From Streptomyces sp. NBC_00224 (GTDB lineage: Bacteria; Actinomycetota; Actinomycetes; Streptomycetales; Streptomycetaceae), in assembly GCF_041435195.1 (NCBI RefSeq), contig NZ_CP108106.1, positions 6,053,501 to 6,117,500 on the forward strand: 64,000 bases of DNA, in the 5' to 3' direction. The number at the start of each line of letters is the position of its first letter. Positions within the stretch are counted from its first letter, which is position 1. Under the pieces are notes generated by a model. It did not search any database and was not told the origin of the DNA. It saw nothing but the letters and a program-made list of their open reading frames with translations. Below are positions 53,645 to 62,165 of this stretch, piece by piece. The position numbers were made by a program, and so were the translations under genes.

Positions 53645-54751
53645 GTGTCGACGCACGACCTGTATGTGAACGGCCCACAAGACCCCCTCTGGGAGGTCCC
53701 GGCCTCGGGAGCGGCCCGCTTCAGCTGGGACTATGACGACGGACGCGAGCGACTTCTCGCCCTCTACCAGAAGGGCAAGGACAAGCAGTGGGACAGCGCC
53801 AAACGGATCGACTGGGACATCGAGGTCGACCCGTACGACCCGCTGGGGACGCCCGACGAGTCGCTGACCCTGTACGGGACGCGCCACTGGGCCAAGATGA
53901 CCGAGAAGGACAAGGGCGAGCTGCGCAGGCACTACGCCTCCTGGCAGTTCAGCCAGTTCCTCCACGGCGAGCAGGGCGCGATGGTGTGCGCGGCGCGGAT
54001 CGTGGAGTCGGTACCGGACCTGGACGCGAAGTTCTACTCCGCCACCCAGACCATGGACGAGGCCCGGCACGCCGAGATCTACGGCCGGTTGCTGCACGAG
54101 AAGATCGGGATGCTCTACCCGGTCAACGACAACCTCCAGGGGCTGCTCGGCGACACCCTGCGCGACTCGCGCTGGGACATGCCCTACCTCGGGATGCAGG
54201 TCCTCATCGAGGGCCTCGCGCTCGCCGCGTTCGGCATGATCCGCGACACCACCGACAAGCCGCTGCCCAAACAGATCCTGGCGTACGTGATGCAGGACGA
54301 GGCCCGGCATGTGGCGTTCGGGCGGATGGCCCTGCGCGACTACTACAAGCAGCTCAGCGACGCGGAGCTGCGCGAGCGCGAGGAATTCGTCATCGAGGGC
54401 TGCTACTTGATGCGCGACCGGCTGCGCGGGGTCGAGGTCCTGGAGAACTTCGGCATCTCCAAGGCGGAGGCCGAGGAGTTCTCGGAGCAGAACGAGTTCC
54501 TGCACCTGTTCCGCAAGCTGCTGTTCAGCCGCATCGTCCCCTGCGTCAAGGACATCGGCCTGTGGGGCAAGCGCCTCCAGCAGGCGTACGTGGACATGGG
54601 CGTCCTCGAACTCGGCGACTCCAACCTCGACCTGCTGATGGCCGAGGACGAGGAGATCGCGGAGCAACTGGACCGAGACCGGTTCGCCCTGGAGGAGACG
54701 GCCCGGGTCGCGGAGGTGGCGGAGATGATCACGGAGGGCGCGGCGGGCTGA
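53645..54751 (+). CDS. Ferritin-like diiron protein (R2-like oxidase/oxygenase)
   Basis: 368 residues from GTG 53645 with AAGGAG six bases upstream. The four-helix diiron core shows Glu in QFLHGEQGAMVCAARI, DEARH in TMDEARHAEIYGR, Glu in VLIEGLALAAFGMIR and DEARH in VMQDEARHVAFGRMAL. This E, ExxH, E, ExxH spacing is that of ribonucleotide reductase R2-like and bacterial ferritin-like oxygenases. Ribonucleotide reductase itself is unlikely, as no large subunit is near. Divergent from the AurF-like gene; the two are probably co-regulated. Confidence 0.83.
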   Translation: MSTHDLYVNGPQDPLWEVPASGAARFSWDYDDGRERLLALYQKGKDKQWDSAKRIDWDIEVDPYDPLGTPDESLTLYGTRHWAKMTEKDKGELRRHYASWQFSQFLHGEQGAMVCAARIVESVPDLDAKFYSATQTMDEARHAEIYGRLLHEKIGMLYPVNDNLQGLLGDTLRDSRWDMPYLGMQVLIEGLALAAFGMIRDTTDKPLPKQILAYVMQDEARHVAFGRMALRDYYKQLSDAELREREEFVIEGCYLMRDRLRGVEVLENFGISKAEAEEFSEQNEFLHLFRKLLFSRIVPCVKDIGLWGKRLQQAYVDMGVLELGDSNLDLLMAEDEEIAEQLDRDRFALEETARVAEVAEMITEGAAG

Positions 54752-54775
54752 CCGCGACGTCCTCGGAGGCGGCGC

Positions 54776-56227
54776 TCACCCGGCCAGTGCCGCCTCCATC
54801 ACCGCCTTGGCGATCGGGGCCGCGTCGCCGCCGCCGCTGATGTCGGCGCGGTTGGCCTCCGCGTCCTCGACGACCACCGCCACCGCCACCGCGGGCTGGC
54901 CCGCGTCGGCGGCCTGGGCCCAGGAGATGAACCAGGCGTACGGATGGCCCCGGTTGCCCACGCCGTTCTGCGCGGTGCCGGTCTTGCCGCCCACCTTCGC
55001 CCCGGGGATCGCCGCGTTGGTGCCCGTGCCCTTCTCCACCACGTCCACCATCAGCTGCTGGAGCTGCGCCGCGGTGGCCGGGTTCATCGCCTGGCGGTAG
55101 GTGCGGGGGCCGTTCTGGGCGATGGTCGTGCCGCGCGCGGTGGTCGTACGCTCCACCAGGTACGGGTATTTGAGCTCCCCGCCGTTGGCCACCGCCGCCG
55201 CGACCATCGCCATCTGCAGGGGCGTCGCCGTGGTGTCGAACTGGCCGATGGAGGAGAGCGCCAGCTGGTCCGGGCCCATCTTCTTGTCGAAGTTGGACTT
55301 GGCCACCCCGGACGGGATCCGCAGCCGTGTGTCGTTGAAGCCGAACCGGCCCACCGCCTCCAGCATCCCGGACAGCCCCACCTTCACCCCCAGGTGCGCC
55401 ATCACCGTGTTGCAGGAGACGACCACGGCGTACGCGAGCGAGGCCTTGCCGCAGCCGTCCGCCTCGTTGGGCAGCGTGGTGCTGGTGCCGGGCAGGACAT
55501 AGGGGTCGGGTGTGGTGGTCGGCGCGTTCACATCGGTCACCGCGCCCGCGTCGAGCGCGGCCGCGGCGGTCACGATCTTGAAGGCGGAGCCCGGCGGATA
55601 GGTCTGCCGGATCGCCCGGTCGAGCATCGGCTGGTCGGGGTCCGCGTTCAGCGCGGACCAGGCGCCCTTGACCGCCCGCCCGGTCCCCGACAGCCTCCCC
55701 GGGTCGTACGAGGGGCTGCTGACCAGCGCGAGGATCCTGCCGGTGGCCGGCTCCACGGCGGCGACCGCGCCCCGCTTTCCCGCCAGCCCCCGGTAGGCGG
55801 CCCGCTGCACGGTGGCCCTGATGGTGGTGACCGCGTCGCCGCCGGGCCGCCGTTTGCGGGTGAGGCCGCCCCACAGCGGGGTGAGCAGCGGGGAGGTGCC
55901 GGAGAGCACCGGGTCCTCGGCGGCCTCGACGAGCGTCGTGCCGTACACCTGCGAGGCGTATCCGGTGATGGGGGCATAGAGCGGCCCGTCGGTGTACGTG
56001 CGCTCGTACCGCAGCGGCTGCCCGGTGTCCTTGGAGTCGGTGACCGCGTCGCCGTCCACCAGGATGTCGCCGCGCGGCTGGCCGTAACGGGCCAGCGTGG
56101 TACGGCGGTTGGCCGGGTTGTCGTCGAGCGCGTCGGCCTGGAAGACCTGCACGCGGGCCGCGTTGACCAGCAGCGCCACCAGCAGGACCAGACAGCAGGC
56201 GGCGGCCCGCCGGATGTAGCGGATCAT
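54776..56227 (-). CDS. Class B penicillin-binding protein (PbpA/PBP2-like transpeptidase)
   Basis: 483 residues; ATG 56227 overlaps the SEDS stop (ATGA). One N-terminal membrane helix (about 8-25), a dimerisation/pedestal region (about 40-150), then the transpeptidase with SxxK at Ser214-Lys217 (GSAFK), SxN at Ser271-Asn273 and KTG at 415-417. This is the usual shape of a SEDS-partner class B PBP. It is distinct from the division FtsI because the operon lacks dcw genes; the pair probably acts in elongation, branching or sporulation wall synthesis. Confidence 0.93.
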   Translation of the reverse strand: MIRYIRRAAACCLVLLVALLVNAARVQVFQADALDDNPANRRTTLARYGQPRGDILVDGDAVTDSKDTGQPLRYERTYTDGPLYAPITGYASQVYGTTLVEAAEDPVLSGTSPLLTPLWGGLTRKRRPGGDAVTTIRATVQRAAYRGLAGKRGAVAAVEPATGRILALVSSPSYDPGRLSGTGRAVKGAWSALNADPDQPMLDRAIRQTYPPGSAFKIVTAAAALDAGAVTDVNAPTTTPDPYVLPGTSTTLPNEADGCGKASLAYAVVVSCNTVMAHLGVKVGLSGMLEAVGRFGFNDTRLRIPSGVAKSNFDKKMGPDQLALSSIGQFDTTATPLQMAMVAAAVANGGELKYPYLVERTTTARGTTIAQNGPRTYRQAMNPATAAQLQQLMVDVVEKGTGTNAAIPGAKVGGKTGTAQNGVGNRGHPYAWFISWAQAADAGQPAVAVAVVVEDAEANRADISGGGDAAPIAKAVMEAALAG

Positions 56228-57603
56228 CGGCTTCCCGTCCGGACGGGGGCGATCGTGCCGGTCTCCACGGCCGGGTGCGGGGTGCGCGCGCTGTCGCTGA
56301 CCCGGATGAGGAGCGCCACGATCACCCAGTTGGTGACCACCGAGGAGCCGCCCTGGGCCAGGAACGGCATCGCCATGCCGGTGAGCGGGATCAGCCCCGT
56401 CACCCCGCCCGCGATCACGAACACCTGGAGGGCGAGGATCGAGGCGAGCCCGACGGCGAGCAGCCGCCCGAACGCGTCGCTCAGTGCGAGGGCGGCGCGG
56501 TAGCCCCGGGCGACGAGCAGCGCGTACAGCAGGAAGACGGCCGTCAGCCCCGCCAGGCCCAGCTCCTCGCCCGCCGTCGCCAGGATGAAATCGGACTTCG
56601 CGGCGAACCCGATCAGGATGGAGTGGCCGGCGCCGAGGCCGGTGCCGAACATGCCGCCCGCCGCGAAGGCGAAGAGCGACTGGGCGAGCTGGTCGGGGCC
56701 CTGGCCCGCGTCGATCGAGGCGAACGGGTGGAGCCAGTCCTGCACCCGGCCGTGGACGTGCGGCTCCAGCGCGCCGACGGCCGCCGCGCCGATGGCCGCC
56801 AGGAGCAGCCCGACCGCGATCCAGCCGGTGCGGCCCGTCGCCACGTACAGCATGATCACGAAGAGGCCGAAGAAGAGCAGTGAGGTGCCGAGGTCGCGCT
56901 CCAGGACCAGGACGCCGACGCTGAGCACCCAGATCGCCACGATCGGGCCGAGCACCCGGCCGGTGGGCAGTTGCAGCCGCCAGAAGCGGCGGCCGGTGTA
57001 CGCGAGCGCGTTGCGGTTGGCGGCCAGGTATCCGGCGAAGAAGACCGCGAAGAGGATCTTGGCGAACTCGCCCGGCTGGAAGGAGAGTCCGCCCGCCCGG
57101 ATCCAGATCTTGGCGCCGTTCACGGCGGGGAACGGGATCGGCACCACCATCAGGACCAGGGCGGAGGCGGCCGAGAGGTAGGCGTACCGCTGCAGGACGC
57201 GGTGGTCGCGCAGGGCCAGGACGACCGCGATGAAGAGCCCGACGCCGATCGTGGACCAGACGAGCTGGGTGGCGGCGGCCGCGCTGTGCGGGGTCTCCAG
57301 GTCGAGGCGGTAGATCAGGACCAGGCCGAGCCCGTTGAGCAGCACCGCGATGGGCAGCAGCAGCGGATCGGCGTGCGGGGCGCGGCGGCGGACCGCGAGA
57401 TGGGCGAGGAGGGCGAGCAGCCCGAGCCCCGCGCCGTGGCGGGCCGCGTCGGGCGGGACGGCGCCGCTCTTGGCGAGGCCGACGCCCGCGTACCCGTAGA
57501 CCGAGGCGAGGACGGCGCCGACGAGCAGCGTCAGCTCGACGCCCCGGCGTTTGGGGAGGCGCAGGGCGGGCGGCGGCTCGTCCGCGGCCGTCGGTGCGGT
57601 CAT
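56224..57603 (-). CDS. SEDS-family peptidoglycan glycosyltransferase (RodA/FtsW-like)
   Basis: 459 residues from ATG 57603 (a TTG three codons upstream is possible; no strong RBS for either). About ten membrane helices. SEDS marks include NGAKIWIRAGGLSFQPGEFAKI, VLERDLGTSLLFFG (with the catalytic-loop Asp), and IPLTGMAMPFLAQGGSSVVTNW. SEDS proteins polymerise lipid II and act with the class B PBP, here encoded immediately downstream in the same operon. Confidence 0.93.
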   Translation of the reverse strand: MTAPTAADEPPPALRLPKRRGVELTLLVGAVLASVYGYAGVGLAKSGAVPPDAARHGAGLGLLALLAHLAVRRRAPHADPLLLPIAVLLNGLGLVLIYRLDLETPHSAAAATQLVWSTIGVGLFIAVVLALRDHRVLQRYAYLSAASALVLMVVPIPFPAVNGAKIWIRAGGLSFQPGEFAKILFAVFFAGYLAANRNALAYTGRRFWRLQLPTGRVLGPIVAIWVLSVGVLVLERDLGTSLLFFGLFVIMLYVATGRTGWIAVGLLLAAIGAAAVGALEPHVHGRVQDWLHPFASIDAGQGPDQLAQSLFAFAAGGMFGTGLGAGHSILIGFAAKSDFILATAGEELGLAGLTAVFLLYALLVARGYRAALALSDAFGRLLAVGLASILALQVFVIAGGVTGLIPLTGMAMPFLAQGGSSVVTNWVIVALLIRVSDSARTPHPAVETGTIAPVRTGSR

Positions 57604-57629
57604 GTCGGGCAACGTAGCAAGCGAGAGCG

Positions 57630-57646
57630 CTTATGTCCCTTATGTC
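57630..57646. promoter_or_regulatory. CTTATGTC tandem repeat in a divergent promoter
   Basis: CTTATGTC occurs at 57630 and 57639, 9 bp apart, between the SEDS gene and the divergent small-protein operon. It could be a regulator site or overlapping promoter hexamers. Confidence 0.3.
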
Positions 57647-57726
57647 ATAGTGTGCCGAGGGGTGGGAACGCCGAGGCGGGAAACCGTGGGCGGGAAACTG
57701 GCGGACCGTCACTGAGGAGTACGGCC

Positions 57727-58161
57727 ATGGGGCCCGTGGAGTTCATCGTCCTCGCCTTCCCCGAGGAGCAGCTTCGGGTGCAGGCCGTCGACTCGCTCGT
57801 GGGGGTGCGCAGATCCCGCGCCGTACGGATGGTCGACGCGCTGGTGGTCACCAGGACCGCGGCCGGCGAGGTGCTCACCGCCGAGTTCGACGAGTTCGAG
57901 GAGCTCGCCGGGGTGCTGGTCGGCGAGGGCACCGAGCGGCTGATCGGGCCGGAGGACGTCAAGGAGGCGGCGGACCTGCTCGACCTGGGCAGTTGCGCGC
58001 TGGTGGTCCTGATCGAGCACCTGTGGGCCGAGGAGGCGGCGAAGGGGGTGCGGGCCGCGGGCGGGCACGTCGCCGGGTCGGTGCGGATCCCGCCGGAGCG
58101 CCTGGAGGAGGTCAGGGCGGCCCTGGCCGCACGGGCCCAGGCCGTACGAGAGGAAGGCTGA
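57727..58161 (+). CDS. DUF6325/DUF1269-like small protein
   Basis: 144 residues from ATG 57727 with GAGGAG upstream. It begins MGPVEFIVLAFP, has an Asp/Glu-rich middle and a membrane-like turn LLDLGSCALVVLIEHLWAEE, and ends in a charged helix. This pattern is common in actinobacterial DUF6325/DUF1269 proteins, which are usually encoded beside a SHOCT-domain gene, as here. The biochemical role is unknown. Confidence 0.75.
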   Translation: MGPVEFIVLAFPEEQLRVQAVDSLVGVRRSRAVRMVDALVVTRTAAGEVLTAEFDEFEELAGVLVGEGTERLIGPEDVKEAADLLDLGSCALVVLIEHLWAEEAAKGVRAAGGHVAGSVRIPPERLEEVRAALAARAQAVREEG

Positions 58162-58164
58162 GCC

Positions 58165-58419
58165 ATGTTCATCCGGCCCGCCCGAGCGGCGGTACGACCC
58201 GTGGTGCGCCCGTCCGGCGCCCCGCTGCTGCGCGGCCTCCTGGTGGGCGGCCCGCGCCCCGCGAAGCCCGCGCCCGCCGCCGGGGCGCCGCCAGGGGCCC
58301 CCGGGCCCGGCGACGCCGCCCTGGTGGACCGGCTGACTCAGCTGGGGCGGCTGGCCCAGCAGGGGTTGCTCACTCCCGAGGAGTTCACAGCCGCGAAGGC
58401 GAAGCTGCTGGGGCTGTGA
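58165..58419 (+). CDS. SHOCT-domain small protein
   Basis: 84 residues from ATG 58165, three bases after the preceding stop. The N-terminal half is Pro/Ala/Arg-rich; the C-terminus is a SHOCT motif (VDRLTQLGRLAQQGLLTPEEFTAAKAKLL given in part: LAQQGLLTPEEFTAAKAKLL), which mediates oligomerisation in many small bacterial proteins. It forms an operon with the DUF6325-like gene. Confidence 0.85.
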   Translation: MFIRPARAAVRPVVRPSGAPLLRGLLVGGPRPAKPAPAAGAPPGAPGPGDAALVDRLTQLGRLAQQGLLTPEEFTAAKAKLLGL

Positions 58420-58428
58420 GGTGACGGC

Positions 58429-58770
58429 TCAGCACCAGCGGGGCACCGGGCCGATGTTGTCGATGTAGAACGCCGCCCCCCACGCCCAGGTGCCGTCGGT
58501 CAGCAGGTACCAGCGGTTGTTGCCCTCGACGCTGTCGCCGCGGGTCTTGCAGAAGATGTGGACGATCGACCCGAACGGCGCCTTGCCGATGATGCGGCTG
58601 CTACGGGTCGGCTTGTCCCTGAGCAGCAGGCCGGACTTGGCCGTCACCCGGCCCCGGTAGTCGTTGTTGACGGATTCCTCGGCGGTCGCGGGGCCGGCCG
58701 CCGCGAGGGCGGCGACCGCCCCGGTGGCCACGCACAGACCCAACAGGGCAAGCGGAGAACGGGGGGACAC
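58429..58770 (-). CDS. Secreted SH3-like small protein
   Basis: 113 residues from GTG 58770 with AGGAGG upstream. A signal peptide (about 1-34, ending PATAEE) precedes a bacterial SH3-like fold (YRGRVTAKSGLLLRDKPTRSSRIIG ... WYLLTDGTWAWGAAFYIDN). Two Cys occur in the mature part (IFCKTRGD and the terminal Cys). SH3b domains bind cell-wall components. It converges with the SHOCT gene, only 9 nt apart. Confidence 0.82.
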   Translation of the reverse strand: MSPRSPLALLGLCVATGAVAALAAAGPATAEESVNNDYRGRVTAKSGLLLRDKPTRSSRIIGKAPFGSIVHIFCKTRGDSVEGNNRWYLLTDGTWAWGAAFYIDNIGPVPRWC

Positions 58771-58858
58771 AGTGCCTCCTGGGGAGAGGAGGGCCGTGTT
58801 CCACGGCCCTTGGCTCGCCCCGCTCACGTTAGGTTCGCTTCTTGCCGACCGCAAAGCG

Positions 58859-60205
58859 CTAAGGGGTGCGAGGACCGCCGGACGGGGTACGCGCCGCGCT
58901 CTCGCCACCCGTCCCGGCCTGCCCGTCCGGGTGCCCGGGGCCCTCCGGCGCGCCGTCCGGGTCCACGTACTCCGGCAGGGTCAGCCGCGCCAGCGCGCCG
59001 CCGTCCGACGCGTTGGCGAAGCTCAGCCGGGCCCCGAGGACCGAGGCCTGCCCGGCCGCGATGGTCAGGCCGAGCCCGTGCCCCTTGCTGCCGCCCTCGG
59101 TCCTGAAGCGCTGGGGGCCGTGGTCGAGCAGATACGCGGGATAGCCGGCGCCGTGGTCCCGCACCGTCACCACCGGGCCGTTCACGCGCAGCTCCACCGG
59201 GAGCGCGCCGTGCTTGTGGGCGTTGCCCAGGAGGTTGGCCAGGACCCGCTCCAGGCGGCGCTTGTCGGTCTCCACGCAGGTGTCGCGGACGATCACCAGC
59301 TCGGTGTGCGTCCCGGAGGCCCGCACCACGCGCTCCACCAGCGGCCCCAGTTGCTCCAGGTCCAGGTCGACCCGCTCGCTGCCCGCCTCCAGGCGGGAGA
59401 TCTCCAGGAGGTCCTCGGTGAGCGAGCGCATCGCCTTCACCCGGTCCCGTACCAGCTCGGCGGGCCGCCCCTCGGGCAGCAGTTCGGCGGCCGCGTGCAG
59501 ACCGGTCAGCGGCGTGCGCAGCTCGTGGGCCACGTCCGCGGTGAAGCGCTGTTCGCTCAGCAGCTTGTTCTGGAGCGTCCCGGCCATGGTGTCGAGCGCC
59601 CCGGCGACCGTGGCCACCTCGTCCTGGGGGCGCGAAGGGTCCTTCGTGCGGGGGTCGTTGACCCGGGCGTCCAGGTCGCCCGCGCCGATCCGGCGGGCCA
59701 CCGTCGCCGTCTGGTGCAGCCGGCGGGTGACCCGGGTGACGCCGAAGACGCCGACCAGGAGGGTGGCGCCGATGGCGAGGATGGAGGAGCCGAGGATCGC
59801 CTGGTCCAGGCCCGTGATGGTGCGGGCGCTCTGGCTGTAGTCGATCGAGACCGCGATCGCGCGGCCGTCGGCCGGACCCGCCGCCCACATGGTCGGGCGG
59901 CCCCGGTCGTCGGCGACGACCGTGCCGCGCTTGCCGGAGACGGCCAGCTCGCGCAGGGAGGCGGGCAGGTCCCGCGGGTCGAGGCCCGAGCCCGGCGGCA
60001 GCGGCTCGCCCGCCTCGTACGCGCGCGAGACGTCCTCCAGCTTGTCCAGCGCCTTGTCGCGGGCCTGGCCGACGGTCTGCCGGGTCACCGAGGCGTGGAC
60101 GAGCACACCGAGCAGCGCCGCGAGCGCGCAGCACATCACGGTGATGAAGACCGCGGCCTTCCAGGTGAGCGTCGCCGTCCAGGCGGGCAGCCGGGGCCCT
60201 CTCAC
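58859..60205 (-). CDS. Orphan sensor histidine kinase (CseC-like topology)
   Basis: 448 residues; the GTG start at 60205 overlaps the lipoprotein stop (GTGA). TM1 about 17-40, a roughly 90-residue extracellular loop (41-133), TM2 about 136-158, HAMP, then His227 in the H-box (ADVAHELRTPLTGL). The N-box reads ANLLGNAHKHGA and the G-boxes DHGAGYP and GHGLGLTIAAG. The C-terminal tail (after about 415) is Pro/Gly-rich. Unlike CseC it has no neighbouring response regulator or sigma factor; the partner must lie elsewhere. Confidence 0.9.
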   Translation of the reverse strand: MRGPRLPAWTATLTWKAAVFITVMCCALAALLGVLVHASVTRQTVGQARDKALDKLEDVSRAYEAGEPLPPGSGLDPRDLPASLRELAVSGKRGTVVADDRGRPTMWAAGPADGRAIAVSIDYSQSARTITGLDQAILGSSILAIGATLLVGVFGVTRVTRRLHQTATVARRIGAGDLDARVNDPRTKDPSRPQDEVATVAGALDTMAGTLQNKLLSEQRFTADVAHELRTPLTGLHAAAELLPEGRPAELVRDRVKAMRSLTEDLLEISRLEAGSERVDLDLEQLGPLVERVVRASGTHTELVIVRDTCVETDKRRLERVLANLLGNAHKHGALPVELRVNGPVVTVRDHGAGYPAYLLDHGPQRFRTEGGSKGHGLGLTIAAGQASVLGARLSFANASDGGALARLTLPEYVDPDGAPEGPGHPDGQAGTGGESAARTPSGGPRTP

Positions 60206-60948
60206 CGGGTGCTCGCGGAGGCGCGCGGCGACGGGCCGGAGGTCTTGGGGTGGGGCAGGGGATTGGGGGAGCGCTTCGGCTCCACCCGGATGATCTCGTC
60301 ACGGGTGGGCAGCATCGCGTGCTGGTGGTCGTCCCACGACCAGGCCGTGCGGTACTCGTACCCCGGGATGCCCGCCGAGACCGAGTGCAGGATGACGTCC
60401 CGCCCGGCCAGCTCCACGCGGATCAGCTGGTCCGAGGTGGACATGATCCGGGTGAGGGCGCCGCGGTCGGGCATGTAGCAGCGCACGGCCAGCTGCTGCT
60501 CGGGCATCTTGATGCCGAGGATCAGCTCGTCCCTGCCGTCGCCGGTCAGATCGCGGTAGTACGCCTTGAGCACCGGGCAGCCCTTCGGCTTCTGGCGGCA
60601 CTGATTGAGCTGGCGAACCGTTTCCTCGTAGAGCCCGTCGGTGCCCGTGTACTGGTCGGGGTGGGCCCGTACCTCGGCCTGGACGACCGCGACCGGGTCG
60701 AGGGTGCGGACGTCGCCGCCCGGCACCTTGATGCCGGGCACCCGTTCCGTCTGGCCCTCGCCGAAGTCCATGGGCGTCGTCGTGGGCTTGGGCAGATCGG
60801 GCCACAGATGGACCGGGCCGACCGCCGTGGGAGTCGCACCCGCACCCTCCAGGCTGCCCGCGTTGCCGCAGCCGGAGAGCAGCAGGGCTGCGGCGCCGGC
60901 GGCGAGCAGCAGAAGTGCTGCGCGGGCGGGGCGGCGGTGGCGGGTCAA
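60202..60948 (-). CDS. Lipoprotein co-transcribed with the orphan histidine kinase
   Basis: 248 residues from a TTG start at 60948, with AGGAG upstream. The lipobox LLLSGC is near residue 26, so the protein is anchored outside the membrane. The mature part contains VLKAYYRDLTGDGRDELILGI, a calcium-loop-like DxTxDGxDE segment as in FG-GAP/VCBS-type repeats, and paired Cys (QLNQCRQKPKGCP). Translation is coupled to the kinase, which suggests that it modulates the kinase's sensor domain, much as CseA does for CseC. Confidence 0.82.
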   Translation of the reverse strand: MTRHRRPARAALLLLAAGAAALLLSGCGNAGSLEGAGATPTAVGPVHLWPDLPKPTTTPMDFGEGQTERVPGIKVPGGDVRTLDPVAVVQAEVRAHPDQYTGTDGLYEETVRQLNQCRQKPKGCPVLKAYYRDLTGDGRDELILGIKMPEQQLAVRCYMPDRGALTRIMSTSDQLIRVELAGRDVILHSVSAGIPGYEYRTAWSWDDHQHAMLPTRDEIIRVEPKRSPNPLPHPKTSGPSPRASASTR

Positions 60949-60997
60949 GGTGCTCCTGTCGTGCGGACGGCGGCACCGGGAACGGCACCGCCCCCGG

Positions 60998-61642
60998 CTA
61001 CTTCACCTTCACCAGATCGGCGTAGAAGATGATGTTGGCCGAGCGGTGGCCGTTCTTGATCGGGCCGCCGCAGGTGATGAGGCGGAGTTCCGGACGGTCG
61101 GTCTTTCCGTAAACCTTATTCGTAGGGAAGTCTGTTTTGTCCACTTGCTGAGTCTCGCGGATCCGGAAGACGGCGGTGGAACCGTCCGCCCTGCCGACCT
61201 CGATGACGTCCCCCACGTGCATCTTCTTCACATCGCGCAGCAGGGCCGGGCCCTTCGCGGTGTCGTAGTGCGCCACGATCACGGACGCGCCCTTCTCGCC
61301 GGGCGTGACACTGCCGGTGTACCAGCCCGCCAGCTCCGCCTTGTCGACCGGGGGCACCTCCAGCTCCTGCTTCTCGTCCACACCCAGACGCAGCACCGGG
61401 CTCGCGTCGACGCCCGCCGACGGGATGACCACCCGGGTCGGCTCGGCCGCCTTCAGCGGGCCCACCTGCTGGCGGGCCTGTGTGGTGGTGGCGTTCTGGA
61501 CGGTGACGTCGGGAGCCTTGGCCCCGGACGAACCCGAGCCGCAGGCTGCCAGCCCGCCGCCCACGGCGAGGGCGAGCGCGGCGGCGGCCGCGAGCCGGGC
61601 CGTGCGGCGCGGACGGGGGCGGGAGGGCGTGGACGCAGTCAT
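60998..61642 (-). CDS. Class F sortase
   Basis: 214 residues from ATG 61642. An N-terminal basic-hydrophobic signal ends at a lipobox-like GLAAC. The sortase barrel has the catalytic His in ASVIVAHYDTAKG, the Cys in ELRLITCGGP and the Arg in NGHRSANIIFYADL. Length and motif order agree with actinobacterial class F sortases; no LPxTG-type substrate gene is adjacent, and the sorting signals used are unknown. Confidence 0.9.
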   Translation of the reverse strand: MTASTPSRPRPRRTARLAAAAALALAVGGGLAACGSGSSGAKAPDVTVQNATTTQARQQVGPLKAAEPTRVVIPSAGVDASPVLRLGVDEKQELEVPPVDKAELAGWYTGSVTPGEKGASVIVAHYDTAKGPALLRDVKKMHVGDVIEVGRADGSTAVFRIRETQQVDKTDFPTNKVYGKTDRPELRLITCGGPIKNGHRSANIIFYADLVKVK

Positions 61643-61721
61643 GGCCACCACGCTAGGCGGGCGGTGTTGCGGAGCTTTCCCGGCCTTGTAACAGCTGTCC
61701 ATAACCGCGGCGACGGCGTCG

Positions 61722-62045
61722 TTACTGCTGGTAGGGGTTCTGCCCGGGAGCCTGTCCCTGCATCTGGCCCGGCTGCGGCTGCGGCTGCGGCTGGTGGCCC
61801 GGCTGCGGCCCGGCGGCCGACGCGAGCAGCTGCTCGGCCGCTTCCTTGGTGATCTGCTGCTCCATGCCGCAGAAGGTGCACTGCGTGCGGTACTTGGTGG
61901 AGACCGGGAAGAGCGGGATGAAGAACAGCGTGAACTTGGTGACGTACTTGCGCAGGCCGTGAGCGGCCGGATTGCCGCAGTTCCCGCAGACGAGCGTCAT
62001 CATGGCGAGCTGGTACAGATATCCCTTGGTGCCCCAAATGAGCAT
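61722..62045 (-). CDS. Zinc-ribbon domain protein
   Basis: 107 residues from ATG 62045 with GGGAGGGG upstream. Two CxxC knuckles (CGNCG near residue 20 and CTFCG near 57) flank a hydrophobic segment KFTLFFIPLFPVST that could contact a membrane. The C-terminus is a Gln/Pro/Gly-rich tail. It resembles widespread actinobacterial zinc-ribbon proteins of unknown function. Confidence 0.82.
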   Translation of the reverse strand: MLIWGTKGYLYQLAMMTLVCGNCGNPAAHGLRKYVTKFTLFFIPLFPVSTKYRTQCTFCGMEQQITKEAAEQLLASAAGPQPGHQPQPQPQPGQMQGQAPGQNPYQQ

Positions 62046-62165
62046 CGGACTTCCCCTCCCGAGGTAAAGCGGCGCGTGTGCGCGCAGTAGCGGCTCGCAC
62101 TATACGAGCCGCGATATTGCCCTGCGCGGCCGGTGCTGTTCCCATGGGCGTGGGGGTGATGCGGG

